This document shows positions 22,777 to 33,382 of a stretch of DNA of 64,000 nt, one piece after another (within the stretch, counting starts at the first letter, position 1; each line of letters begins with the position of its first letter). The notes under the pieces were generated by a model. That model did no database searches and was not told where the DNA came from. It worked only from the letters and a program-made list of their open reading frames with translations. This DNA is from Gryganskiella cystojenkinii (Eukaryota > Mortierellomycota > Mortierellomycetes > Mortierellales > Mortierellaceae), in assembly GCA_015852425.1 (NCBI GenBank), contig JAAAIG010000060.1, forward strand, positions 1-64,000, written 5' to 3'. Made by a program: the position numbers and the translations under genes.

Positions 22777-24248
22777 AATATTATTTGAAGAGCAAGATTT
22801 CTCCTCTACCATGTACTACTCTTACCTGTTCAGTGCGCTCTGTCGAGAACGACCTCTTTTCAAAACCTTGTAACAATAACATTAACAATAATCTAACCCC
22901 CCCCCCCAAAAAAAAAGATACAAATGAAGGTGCGTGTTTGTTAATGAGGAAGGGGGTTTTACGGCGCAGGCTGGATATCCCGGTTTTTGCATGATTGGTT
23001 CTGCGTGTGGGTCTTTCGGTCATAGGAATCAAGAACAAGCGATTTATGATCCACGGTTGTGATTATCGCGCTCATCATACGTCCCAGTCCTGTCTCTCCT
23101 CCCTCTTCGATCACACACAAATGACTAGAAGGCATTGCTCGTGCGTATTGAGTGAGTCTACGTATGCCATCTCGTCTGAGCTGGTAGTCCCGGGGAAAAG
23201 AAATTGGCAGTGTGGGTCTGATAGGATCGGGCACTACCAACGCGATTATGCGGGCAAAAATAAAGATTAAGATCGGAGATTCGAATCCAACCCTGGGGTT
23301 GGTAGGCCGCCAGTTCCCTCCATCGTTTCGCCAACTACTCGTTTTGAGATTCTTGCTAAATCAGAACTGTAAGATTAAGGGTCGACGACAGCTGGAGTTT
23401 GTTGCCGTTGCTGTGGTTGGCGAAGTTGCGTTGCTCTGGATGGTTCACCATTAGAGCACGTGGTTGTAGGCGTTTTTTCTAGATTCACAGTCAGTTGGAG
23501 TGTTCAATCGGCCAGCACAAAAGAAAAATTAAAATAAAGAAAGGTTGTTTTGTGCATGTGGGTATTTGCGGACGGGGGAAAAACACAATTCTTCCAGATA
23601 ACTGCTCGGAGAAAAGTCCAACAGTGCCGTGTAAGGCCCCTTGCTACCAATGATGGTTCACTAGACTCCCATTGCGACAGCGGCTGTTGTTGTCGTATTT
23701 AGGTTTGAGTAAGTCATCCTTGTCAACACTCTGTGTCGCAGGCTCGGGTGGTTTACGTTGTTGTTCTTTCTGTAGTGCTCTAAATTGTTGCGACACACAA
23801 TTTGGACGACGAGCTTGGACTGGTCTCTAATTGCTGTACCAGGGCCAGATCGCCGGTACCATCCCACTGCGAGGAGAGAGCAGTGATGAAAGGGACCTCG
23901 TCCTAGCCTCGACTTGTCCCCCCCCCCAAAAAAAGGTCACGCCGGCCTGTTCCCGTACGAAGACGCGCCGAAATGGACAGGTGTGTCGCTGATGGTGCAA
24001 CCTGAGTAAAATCTATGCGAGTTCCACTGTTACCGCTGTTGCCACCTTCCTGCAGATCAGGTAGTACGGCCAGTGGTTGCTGATGCTTCAGACAAACGAA
24101 AGGATGATCGGATCACTGACCATTGGCATGATTGTCATCGCAATGGAGACATGACAAACTTAGGCATCGACACTCTTACGAACTGTTGTTGTTATGCAAA
24201 AGAATATGTACAGTGCTTTATTAGTGAAGTAGGCTCAGGACCAATTTT
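22777..24248. other. Convergent intergenic region VPS2 / glutathione transferase
   Basis: 1472 bp without a gene I can support. It contains two C-runs followed by A-runs (22896-22916, 23919-23934) and short open frames, the longest being 23212-23454 on the plus strand (basic, from a GTG codon) and 23661-23867 on the minus strand. None has a domain, leader or splice pattern that convinces me. Confidence 0.5.
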
Positions 24249-24944
24249 TTACTTGAGCCACTTGCGGTAGCTGGTGGTCAGGGTCTCCTGGCTAGGCGTG
24301 GCCTTCTGGACCGAGGGACGGGCAGTTACAGCCTCCTTCCACTCCAAGAAACGCTCCAGCTCGGGGTTGGTCTCCTTGGTGATAGCCTTGTTATCGTTGT
24401 ACTGATCCAAGAGGAAGAAGCGGGCCAAGAAGGGGGCCAAGTTCAAATCCGCAAAAGTAAACTTCTCACCGAGGAAGAAGGGACCCTCAGCATCGCTCTC
24501 GGTCTTGTGTGCGCTCAACAGCAACTTGTTGAACTTTCTCAATTCAACAACCAACTCCTCGCGGTACTTCGCGGCCTCGGTCTGGTCCAAGGTGAAGGAC
24601 GCCTTGTGGTGGGCAGGCTGGGTACGGGCACCCCAGTGGTGAATCAGGTAACGGGTCTGAGCTCTCTGGAGGGCATCCTTGGGCAAGAGACCAGACTCGG
24701 GGTGCAAATCAGCGACGTACTCAGCGACGAAGAGGGACTCCAGAATGATATCCTTGTCGTTGATCTTGAGGGCGGGGACCTGACCGTAAGGGTTGATGTC
24801 ATCCAAGTACCACTGAGGACGGGGGACGGCCAAATCGATAGGGATCACCTCGTGAGCCTGCTTGGTCTCGGCAAGAGCAATGACGGCTCTAGCGGCATAG
24901 GGGCAGAGGTTGGAGTTGTAGAGAACGAGCTTCTGGACAGTCAT
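24249..24944 (-). CDS. Glutathione transferase, omega-like, copy A
   Basis: Probable cytosolic glutathione-dependent transferase/reductase. Single exon, 231 residues, with an N-terminal thioredoxin fold (KLVLYNSNLCPYAARAVIAL; the CPYA box carries the Cys of omega-class enzymes), the cis-Pro motif GQVPALK, the ESLFVAEYV glutathione-contact helix, and a C-terminal all-helical domain (FFLGEKFTFADLNLAPFLAR). It is close to copy B 770 bp away on the same strand, so the pair arose by tandem duplication. This copy has no intron where B has one. Substrate is unknown. Strong use of C-ending codons suggests higher expression than B. Confidence 0.93.
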   Translation of the reverse strand: MTVQKLVLYNSNLCPYAARAVIALAETKQAHEVIPIDLAVPRPQWYLDDINPYGQVPALKINDKDIILESLFVAEYVADLHPESGLLPKDALQRAQTRYLIHHWGARTQPAHHKASFTLDQTEAAKYREELVVELRKFNKLLLSAHKTESDAEGPFFLGEKFTFADLNLAPFLARFFLLDQYNDNKAITKETNPELERFLEWKEAVTARPSVQKATPSQETLTTSYRKWLK

Positions 24945-25715
24945 TTTTGATATGGTTTGTTGAAGTTGTTGATGAAGAGCTGAGAGTCCAAGAATGGGGG
25001 CTGGTTGAGTATTGAAGGGTTGAATGTGGGAAAAGGAAAAGAGAAGAAAGAGCTTTTATAAGTAGTGTTGATGACAAAAAGACAGAAAGAACGAAAAAAA
25101 AAGTGGGTTGCTGTTACCATCGGTAGCCAATAGGATTAAGAGGAGCGGCAAAACCAGCAAAGACGTTTTTTTTCTGGAGGATTTAGAACATTATTCAGCA
25201 ATTCAAAAGAAAGAGGAGAACAAAAAAAAACCTAGATTTTCAATTGCGCTCTGAGTGCGCTGAGCAAGGCAAAGGAGGGAGAGCGAACAAGGGAAAGGAA
25301 GGAGAGCAAGCAAGGGAATGGTCATAGAGATCTCTCTCATCCATGCGTCTGGCCCTCCACATTTTCCTGCATGATTTCCCGAAGAGGACGTCAACGTCGC
25401 TGTTCCCATCACGAAGCCTCTATTGTCAAAAGGGGATCAACCCGCCGCAGCTTACTAATATAAAGAGATGGCAAAGAACGCGCGTCGATGGCATCATGTT
25501 TTGTGTTCTTCCCTAAAAAAGACGTCTTTTGCCCTACTGAATGGTACTGGGGTACCCTCATACACGCCACTACTTTTTTTACACTGGCGTTTTGCATATC
25601 GCGTATCTTTATTCAGTTTTTGACTTCGTAGACCTAGTGGCCATCAAAAACGAAAAATTGCAGAAGGTAAAATAAAGAGTGAACCACTGAAGTCTGTTTG
25701 CTCTATCTCTCTCTC
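24945..25715. other. Spacer between the two transferase genes
   Basis: 771 bp with the CT-rich leader of copy A on the minus strand (24950-25080), an A-rich stretch near 25220, and the 3'UTR of copy B. I see no further gene. Confidence 0.55.
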
Positions 25716-26541
25716 TTACTTCACAAACTTCTGATGTAACTGAGCCAACTCCTCCTTGTTGGGCAAAGTCTCCACGACCGACTTTCTGGCAACAACCGCG
25801 TCTCTCCATTCCAAAAATCTCTTCAATTTGGGACTCGAGACTGGGAACTTGAATCCAAAGGAGCCCTCACCTTGGAAATGTTCCACCAAGAAAACTCTGG
25901 TCAGGAAACTGGCCAGGGACATATCTGCAAACGTGAATTTGTCACCCAAGAAAAACGGGCCATCGGAAGTCTTTTTCGCTTCCAGGAGCAATTCGTCGAT
26001 CCTCTCGAGTTCACGAAGCCAGGTCTGATGACGTTCGGATGCGGTCGCAGCCTCGAGCGAGAAGGCGGCCTTGGTGAAGGCCGGTTGCGTGTGGGCACCC
26101 CAATGGTGGATGAGGTAACGAGACTGAGCTCTCTGGAGAGGATCCTGTGGCATGAGTCTGGAAGATATATAGTACACGGTGAAGATTATGAATGCTGTTC
26201 GCACATTTCTTCATCTCAAACATCAAGACATCGGAACTAACATCATCACTGCATCGTAGTCATCTCCCTCTTTTGCTCTCTTACCCTGCCTGAGGGTTCA
26301 AATCGACAATGTACTCGGCAACAAACATACTCTCGAGGATCACGTTCTTATCGTCGACTTTGAGTGCTGGCACCTGACCGTAAGGGTTAATGTCCTTGAT
26401 GAACCAGTCCGGTCGAGGCACGCTCAGATCAATCTCGACTCGTTCATGTGCTTGGTTGGTCTCGGCCATGGCCAAGATCGCTCTTGCGGCATAAGGGCAG
26501 ACCTTACTGGCGTAAAGGACAAGTTTTGGAGAGGAAGACAT
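25716..26541 (-). CDS. Glutathione transferase, omega-like, copy B
   Basis: Paralogue of the adjacent copy A, with the same fold and motifs: KVCPYAARAILAM with the omega-type Cys, INPYGQVPALKVDD, ESMFVAEYIVDL, and FFLGDKFTFADMSLASFL in the helical domain. Exons 26541-26285 and 26157-25716 join in phase (Gly codon split GG|A) to 232 residues. The 127-nt intron falls at NPQAG|LMPQDP; copy A reads straight through the equivalent HPESGLLPKD. The start at 26542-26541 aligns with copy A; an in-frame ATG 18 nt upstream is possible. Its C-terminal half has diverged more than the N-terminal half, which may mean a different substrate (inference). Confidence 0.92.
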
Positions 26542-26920
26542 CTCTCGATGTTTGGTCACTCGAAGGTTGAAGAAAAGCTGATAAGGTGAGCGGGTAGTGG
26601 GCGTGAGTGGCGGGGTTGTCGATATTCGGTTTTTTGCAGGGTTGGGTAAGGGAGTTGAGTGTTTTGTTGGTAAGTCTGAGGATTATTTGATGAAAAGAGA
26701 AACGAACGTGGTATACATGAGAAAATTCAAAAGCGAGGGAAGGCATAAAAGGAGCGGCATTGCCGTCTGAGACCACAAAAAAAATATTTTGCCACCAATT
26801 TTTCATTTTATTTTGTGTATTTTAGTCATCAACGTTGCATGACGACAAACTTGGTTCTGGGCCGAGCCCTTCAGGGAAAAATCGTGAGTCCGTTCATCCC
26901 ATATCTTGCGGAAAACTGCT
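26542..26920. other. Spacer between copy B and the cysteine-rich peptide gene
   Basis: 379 bp holding the copy B upstream region and the 3'UTR of the cysteine-rich peptide gene. No other feature is seen. Confidence 0.5.
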
Positions 26921-27269
26921 TTAGCAATTGTAGGCGAGGCAGCAACCAACATAACCGCACTGAGCAGGTCCACCAACATGAGTGCACTCTTGCCAGAGGC
27001 AACAACCTTGAGGACCGCACCACTGACCAGTCGAATATTTGCAGCATACTCCGCTGCGTTCCGTCAGGTGCTCGACTAGAGATTGATGAAGAAAGTCGAG
27101 ATACGTTTTTTATACATAAGATTCACGTCCGTAACGATCAACAGGAGAACAACTGGTGACCCTTCTATTTTTTTATACCTTCAGCAGCCTCAGGCTGCGT
27201 AGTGGGGAGGGCAGAGACCGAGAGGAGAACTGCCAAGGAGGCCAAGGACAAAGCAACGTTGAACTTCAT
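26921..27269 (-). CDS. Small secreted cysteine-rich peptide (81 aa, 10 Cys)
   Basis: Two exons, 27269-27179 and 27075-26921, join in phase (codon G|TC, donor GTATAA, acceptor CTCTAG, 103-nt intron). The product has a clear signal peptide, MKFNVALSLASLAVLLSVSA, a short propeptide-like spacer, and a mature part with ten cysteines, the last being the final residue. Spacing is CC-x7-C-x4-CC-x4-C-x8-C-x4-CC-x4-C. The units CGPQGCCLWQEC and CGYVGCCLAYNC are an internal duplication (CGxxGCCLxxxC). Five disulfides are likely. I do not recognise the family; a knottin-like or effector/antimicrobial role is only a guess. A TATA-like TTAAAAAG (27383-27376) lies 107 nt upstream, followed by a CT-rich leader, suggesting strong expression. 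Confidence 0.8.
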
Positions 27270-27828
27270 ATCTGTTTGGGTTGGAAGTGGAGAGAAAGAG
27301 AGGGAGAGAGGGAGTTGTAAGAATGGCGAAGAAGACTTGGAACTTTTCAAAAAAAATGGCGTGCGATGATGTGTTCTTTTTAAGCGATTCCCGAGGCTTT
27401 GCTCGACCTTTGCTCCACCGTTGTTCAACAGCTAGGTAAAGGAGACCTGCCGCCGCACTGTTTTCTTCTAACTTGTGTCATAAAGATATCAGGACCCTTT
27501 CAAGGCCCCTCCTTTCTAAGATTGATAAATAGGACAGCTGCTCAAAAAAAAAAGGCGGCGCCTCACTTTAGCTTCCTACAGAGACGCGGTCCAAAGTCCA
27601 GAAGAACGTTATGGTTGCACAATCAGTCCAGATCACAAAAAAAACCGACCCGAACAGGATAACACACGTTGGTTCAAACTCGCAGCCGACTTCACAAATC
27701 GTTTTTGCTCTTGTAGAGAAAACGCCAAAACAACAAAAAACCGTTGACAATTGGGTCGAGATTCTTTTTTTCTATGGTGCTCAGAGCGCCGTTCTACTTT
27801 GATTGTTGGCACTTCGCTATCTTTTTTA
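27270..27828. other. Upstream region of the cysteine-rich peptide gene
   Basis: 559 bp. The first 120 bp hold the CT-rich leader and a TATA-like box read on the minus strand (27376-27383). The rest, up to the AFI1 stop at 27829, is AT-rich with A-runs. I see no other gene. Confidence 0.5.
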
Positions 27829-30680
27829 TCATGCTGAGCCAACTGAACCTGCAGAAGCCGAGTGCCTTGAGTAATGCTGTTGTTGATGTTGTTGATGTTG
27901 TTGATGTTGTTGATATTGTGGTTGTGGTTGTGGTTGCTGTTGCTGTTGCTGATGTTGTTGTTGCATCTGATGAAGTTGTTGTTGGTAATGTAGCATCTCC
28001 CGAGCCAGACGTTCGTACGTGTTCCTTTCAAACTTATTTAGTGATCGAATGTATACGCGCCCAGTCTATCGTATTTTGGATTCATAGGTACACTCGAGGT
28101 TAGAGAACGCGCCCATTAGAGATATATCAAAACGATAAAAACAAAAACATAGCTTACGGGATGATGGTTCAATCTGTTAAAGAACGAAACAGTGTCGTTT
28201 CGGACTGTTGCAACAGGATGGAATAAACCATATGCGATACAGAATAGACCTCCTTGCGATAACGGAAGACTAGACAAGAACTGGATAATACAGTAAAAAT
28301 GGATCGTTAGCCATCAACCTCAGCCAGATCCTTTGATGTATAATTGCCAAAACTCTTACCTCGATAATTTGCTGGTCTGTGACAATATGCTGAAGGAAGC
28401 CACGGAAGAGGGACGAAATATCCTGACCACTCAAGGTTCGTGCCGATTTGAGCAATGATATCACACGCTTGACATCCATGACCCGGATTGACCTCGTCGC
28501 CAGCCAGGCCTTGTGATCTTCTTGCAAATATTGATAACTGGTCGTCTGTCTCCACCCCTCAATCCTCGAGCTGTTGGCCGAAATCTCTTTGTATCGAGAT
28601 GTTTCATCCGCAAAGACCAGTCCTGTGCCCATGTACTTGTTGGACTCGGGTGTGTTTGTCCTGTTCAGTCCTATGGTCGTCTGTCCATAGGCTTGCTCCT
28701 CGTACTGGGATGCCAAGGCGACGAATCGTGTGACGTATTCCTGGAATTTTGCCCTGATTACCATCTCACCGTAATGCGCTTGAATAGCGCTCAAAATCTG
28801 CGAATCAAATACGTGAAACAAGAGGGTTAGTGCCTGGGACACAGCGAATTTTACATCAAGAAGCACAAGAAAGGCAGAGGATAGCCTTACCTCGGCCATA
28901 AATTCGTTATCGCCATTATCGTATTTGCCCGTCTGAGGCACAGTTGAGCCGCTAAAGATGGCCAGAGGCCTGGTATCATCATAGAATCCAGAAGAATGAC
29001 TCACAGGTTGGGCCACAATGTCCTTGCTAACTGTGATTTTTCCGGTATCGATATTACAGAGAACATCCCACCATGCCGTGCGATCCTCAAAAAGTTGATT
29101 TGTTACTCCTGCAATGAACCCCTTGCTACGATATTGAAGATCACCGAAAGTGATAACCGCATTAGTGATATTGCTCCTTGGTCTCAACAATGTAATATGA
29201 CTGTCCATTTTTGAAAAGTTTGCTCCTACCAGGTCAGCAGATGGTCGATACCCGCCAAGTTTGTGTAAGGGTATGCTCTCTCGGGGAATCCTCTCAAAAC
29301 ACCTCCTGATCCACTGCCGAGTGCGCACGCTGCAAGGACGAAATTGGCGACATCTCCTGCCGGATGACCATTTCCCAAAAAAATGATTCTCTTTCCTGTC
29401 AGAAGTGCGTTCATCAAGAGCATAATGGGGTGTGTGTTGGGTCCATTAGAGTCGAGATGGGCGTGGAATGGATGTGAGTTTGGTGAAGGCGACGAAGGGC
29501 TAAATGTCGTGATCAGCTTGATAAGCGAGAACTAGGGGTAGATTCAACACAAAATCCGGTGGTTAATTATACGAAAGCGTTTCAGGGGGGAGCCTTAGCT
29601 TTTCGATATAACATCGATTCCGGGGGGTTTACCTCGCCCACTTCTTCTGGGTTGATGCTCAGGGGCACGCGAATGGGGATCTTGATCCCATCGTAGACAA
29701 CCTTGGTCTCGTAGAACTGACAATCACGGTTCTTGGCCATTCCTGCAGCTGCAGCAGTACCTGTATTTCCGACAGAGCCATCTTTACCTGAGCTGGCTCC
29801 TTTGAGGGGCGATTGTCCGACGATGATGCCGAGTCCATGGGCCACATCCACTTTGGAAACCTGATTCTCCTCTGTTCCTGCGGCAGCCTCAAACTTTTCG
29901 ATAAACAGATCTTTGTTGTCGGAAGAGCGAAGGATCATACGTTCATAAGGAGAAAGGTCCGGAGCGTTAAGTTCCATAGAGTTAACAGATTCGTACAGGG
30001 TCTTGAGAACTTCTACGGAGGGGTTTTTGAAGTAGTTTTCCAGTGCCAACAGCAGAACAGGCTAGATAATGCGAGGAAAGAAAGCGTTAAGAACAGCGAA
30101 CAAGCAACACGGGGGTCAACAAGCGAGCATAAGAGGGGCTTTTACCTTGTAAACATGCAAGTACTGGTGAGTGGTACAGATCGCCATGGCCTTGACTGTT
30201 GCACCTCTATTAGACGCAAGTTTAGTTGTTAGTACCAGTAGACTTCGCCCAATTGTTGATTGATACGAAAGAGCTTTCTTTTTGGAGGTGTTGTTTGTTT
30301 TACCTTCGAATCGAAGCATCGTGATTTGTGCGTACGAGGTTGAGGACATAGAGCAGAGGCTGTTCATTCGACTCGGAGACAAGGGCCTTATTCCCGTTCC
30401 AGGGTGCAGGTTTGGCTAGGTTGAGGAAGAAGATGGTCCAATCTGCGGGACGCAAATGGGCGCCATCAGGCAACATTAGCTCTGCGAGGACACTATTAAA
30501 GTAGTAAGGGAAGAAAGGTCAGGATGACGACTACGTGCTCTAGTTGACGCAGAGAAAGAGAATAGCGATGGCTTACTGGTTATCAGATGTAATGTTGGAG
30601 GGGTATTGATGAGTGAGAGTAGAACCCTGGTCAATGTCAAACTCTGCAAGCAGGATGGTCGTGACATGCTGAGAGGCCAT
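27829..30680 (-). CDS. AFI1: AFI1-type DENN-domain protein
   Basis: Polarity factor of the Afi1/Anr2 family, which in yeast binds the GTPase Arf3 at the plasma membrane; DENN folds act on Rab/Arf switches. Nine exons (30680-30577, 30492-30304, 30206-30146, 30061-29633, 29531-29230, 29125-28891, 28797-28360, 28280-28158, 28065-27829) join in phase to 705 residues. The N-terminus ILLAEFDIDQGSTLTHQYP is the usual DENN entry. LAELMLPDGAHLRPADWTIF and LLYVLNLVRTNHDASIRRGA follow the Afi1 docking region. The core has LLTGKRIIFLGNGHPAGDVA and GFIAGVTNQLFEDRTAWWDV (SPA/DENN part). The tail is Gln/His-rich, encoded by GTTGAT-type repeats (27880-27945). It is divergent from GID4. Confidence 0.88.
27877..27975. 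repeat. Triplet-rich repeat encoding Gln/His tail of AFI1
   Basis: Repeats of GTTGAT/GTTGTT on the plus strand. On the coding strand they give CAA-CAA-CAT units (Gln-Gln-His) near the C-terminus of the AFI1-type protein. The tract can vary in length without breaking the frame. Confidence 0.8.
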
Positions 30681-31787
30681 GGAGATTTTGTAGTGACCAC
30701 ACAGACGCACGAGAGGCTGAAGATGGGGATTTGGCGCTGGTGATGAGCAAGGATGGACCGCGAGTATTATGCGTATGAGATGTAGACGATGGCAGAAAAT
30801 AAGAAGGACAGACCCTGACTTGCTTTGATGAGACCCCTTTCATCATCGTTTCGAGATGAAACTCACTTTCTTTGTGCCTCACAGCACACAGACTCGCACA
30901 ACGAAAACGGTTCTATTGGAAAGCAGTCACCTCTTCATTTCTGATATTCTCAGGGTGAAAGAGCATGTTAGTTCTCGCTCTAGGGGACCGACCCATCGCA
31001 TCTTTTTGGGGTAGTCTAGGGAGACTTCACAATCCCATGAACTGGCAGAAGAAAGAAACAATCCTTCCCACCATCATGCTGCACTTGAAAGCACTCTAAT
31101 GTGCGGTCCATCATCTACGAAACTGCTTGGAAAAATGTTTTTTTTGTTTAACCGTTGTCTTCTCACCCAGGTCGCACGCACTCTCTTCCTTTGCCTTTTA
31201 TCTTACTTTCGGCTGTGGTCGTGCGGGGAAACACCTCGCTTGTTCATGCACTAACATCTGTCTTCTATGATATCGCCCCCTTTATTTTTTCTTTTCTCTT
31301 TTGTGCAACCGTGCACCACGCTTGTTCGCTCTGCCTGTTTCTTCTTTTTTTCTAGTCAGCTGGCGTGGGGTGCTTGTTTTTTGGTGCACCAATCGAAAGC
31401 AAACCGAGAAAGAGAAAAAGCAAAGACGACGTTCCTTTTGTTCTCTCTTCCTTTGTTTCTCTCTCTCCACACATCACAAAGAAACACAACATAGCGGCAG
31501 CAAACGACAACAAAAAATAATAAGTTGCAAACTCATTCCTCTGCTTCTTTTCTTCATCTCATTNNNNNNNNNNCCCCCCCCTGAGTCTGCCCTCGCTCTG
31601 CTGTGTCGATTGTCTCTAGTGAAGAAAACAAAAAAGGAAGAGCGCACCGACCAAAAGGAAGGAAGGAAGGACACTCGACTCGAAATCTCCGCTCCACACA
31701 CTCAGCTTCTATTCACACGCCCTCACTCTAGTCTAAACAACAACAACAACAACAAAAGTACGCAACACAAAACTAACAACAGCTATA
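30681..31787. promoter_or_regulatory. Divergent upstream region AFI1 / GID4, with assembly gap
   Basis: 1107 bp between divergent starts. The last 600 bp before GID4 is CT-rich and contains the 10-N gap at 31564-31573 next to a C-run, plus an AAC repeat (31737-31756) near the start codon. The open frame spanning the gap is leader sequence, not a gene. Confidence 0.55.
31564..31573. other. Assembly gap (10 N)
   Basis: Ten Ns followed by a seven-base C-run. The true length is unknown. It lies in the presumed leader of GID4 and does not touch coding sequence. Confidence 0.95.
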
Positions 31788-33382
31788 ATGCCAGTCTTTG
31801 CGGAGTCAGCAAGCACCCCCTCGGATCTCTTCTTTGACCTAGTTACCGCCTGCACCTGTACCTGCCTCTCCGATTCAGAATATGCCGGTCAGGAAACCGA
31901 AGACGAGGGAGATGACGAGCTCTTTGATCAGTACCGTTATTCGTTCAATACAGGCGGTGCCCTAGAGAACGGCTATATCGGCATCGGTCGAGGAGGTCTC
32001 TTCATTCTTCTGGACAACGTGCGACACTGGTCTAGCTGTGCTGTATTTATCACCGCAACAAGTCGTCTCCCCTCTTGCTCCGCTGTCGTACCCTCCAACG
32101 TTACAACATCGTCCTCATCGACCCTTCTACCATCTTCGTCCTCATCCAGCTGTCTGACTTACTCGGCCGTCGTGTCCTCTTCATCCTCGTCGTCCCCTCT
32201 CTCCCCAACCTTTTCGGATTCTTCTTCGCCTTCTTCACCTGTTTCAGCAACGCCAGCCACAACGTCGACCGTGGAAGCCTTGGCGGTTTTGAAACGACAA
32301 TACCAGCAACTTCAGCAGCAAAGGCTACAGAAACGACAAAAGTTGCAGTTGAGCGGCGGTCTGCCCGTACTGAGAAAGCCACCCGTTCATGACCAAACAC
32401 TCAGGCGGGATATGTTTGAACCTGTTCGTTTGAGACCCTCGAAAACTTGTCAATTGTACGCTGGGAACCGCTTTCAAGGAAAACAAAAATCTGGAAACAA
32501 CTCTTATGATGTGGTTGTGGATATCAAGGTAAGAAGGAAAGCGGGCACATGTGCCATGCAGGAGGACAAGGCGGAAAAAAGCGAACGAAAGAGGGCAAAC
32601 GTGAACCCTCCTGCATGATGTTGTGGTGTTTGTCGCACACGTTCCACCAGGACTGACCAAGCTCTCTTTTATTTCTCGTATTGCAACTACTGCAGCATGT
32701 CAACATTGAGGAGTCATCCTTATGCGGATACTTGCATATCCGAGGACTGACCGAGGAATACCCCGAGCTCACGACATTTTTCGACGCAGAGATCATTGGA
32801 GATGCACACTCGTTCGTAACTCGAAAGTGGGATGCAGACGTGAAAACTGATCAGGCACACTGGGTAAGGAGTCAGATCCCAGGAACTTGCATTGTCGAAA
32901 CACAGAAGGAATGGTCGAATGGACGCACGCATAGTCTGTTCAAAATCACACGACCAACTTTTATTAACCGTGCACCACGATCACACAAACCATGATATAG
33001 ACGTTATTCAAGCCCTTCTTGCCGTATGCCGACACGTTTGCGCGGGAAAAGTTCAAATACTCGTTTGAGGGACAGGACGTCATGTTCATGCGCTGGAAGG
33101 AGCATTTTTTGGTACCCGATCACCGTGTTGAAGGGATCGCAGGCGCCAGTTTCGCAGGATTCTATTATATCTGTTACAACAAGTCGACAGGTGGCATCGA
33201 AGGATACTACTTCCACAAGACCAGCGAGAAGTAAGATCAACGAACGCATGTTTGTCTCCTCGTAAACTGCCCAAAAGGGTAACATGCTCATATATCGTCT
33301 TGCCTTGAATAGATTCCAAAAGTTGGTTCTCGAGCCTGTACAGGACCGTGCTCCATATTTCGATTCTTTTGAGTTCCGTTGA
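31788..33382 (+). CDS. GID4: GID4/Vid24 substrate receptor of the GID E3 ubiquitin ligase
   Basis: Recognises N-terminal proline degrons and delivers gluconeogenic enzymes and other targets to the GID/CTLH ubiquitin ligase. Exons 31788-32528, 32696-32863, 33001-33230 and 33313-33382 give 402 residues. The conserved beta-barrel starts near residue 222 ([20 protein letters not shown]) and continues with [52 protein letters not shown] and [17 protein letters not shown], all close to human GID4. The end FEF-R matches too. The first 220 residues are Ser/Thr-rich and low complexity, with an acidic patch ([14 protein letters not shown]); they are unlike other GID4 N-termini I know and may be regulatory. 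Confidence 0.93.

Noticed and set aside
23270..23300. GATTCGAATCC, resembling a tRNA T-loop/B box
   Set aside because: The flanking bases do not pair into a T-stem and no acceptor or D-arm can be drawn.
23212..23454. 80-residue basic open frame
   Set aside because: Starts at GTG, no domain, no supporting splice pattern; recorded only as intergenic.
31301..31837. 178-residue frame through the N-gap
   Set aside because: It is pyrimidine-rich leader sequence and depends on the unknown gap length.
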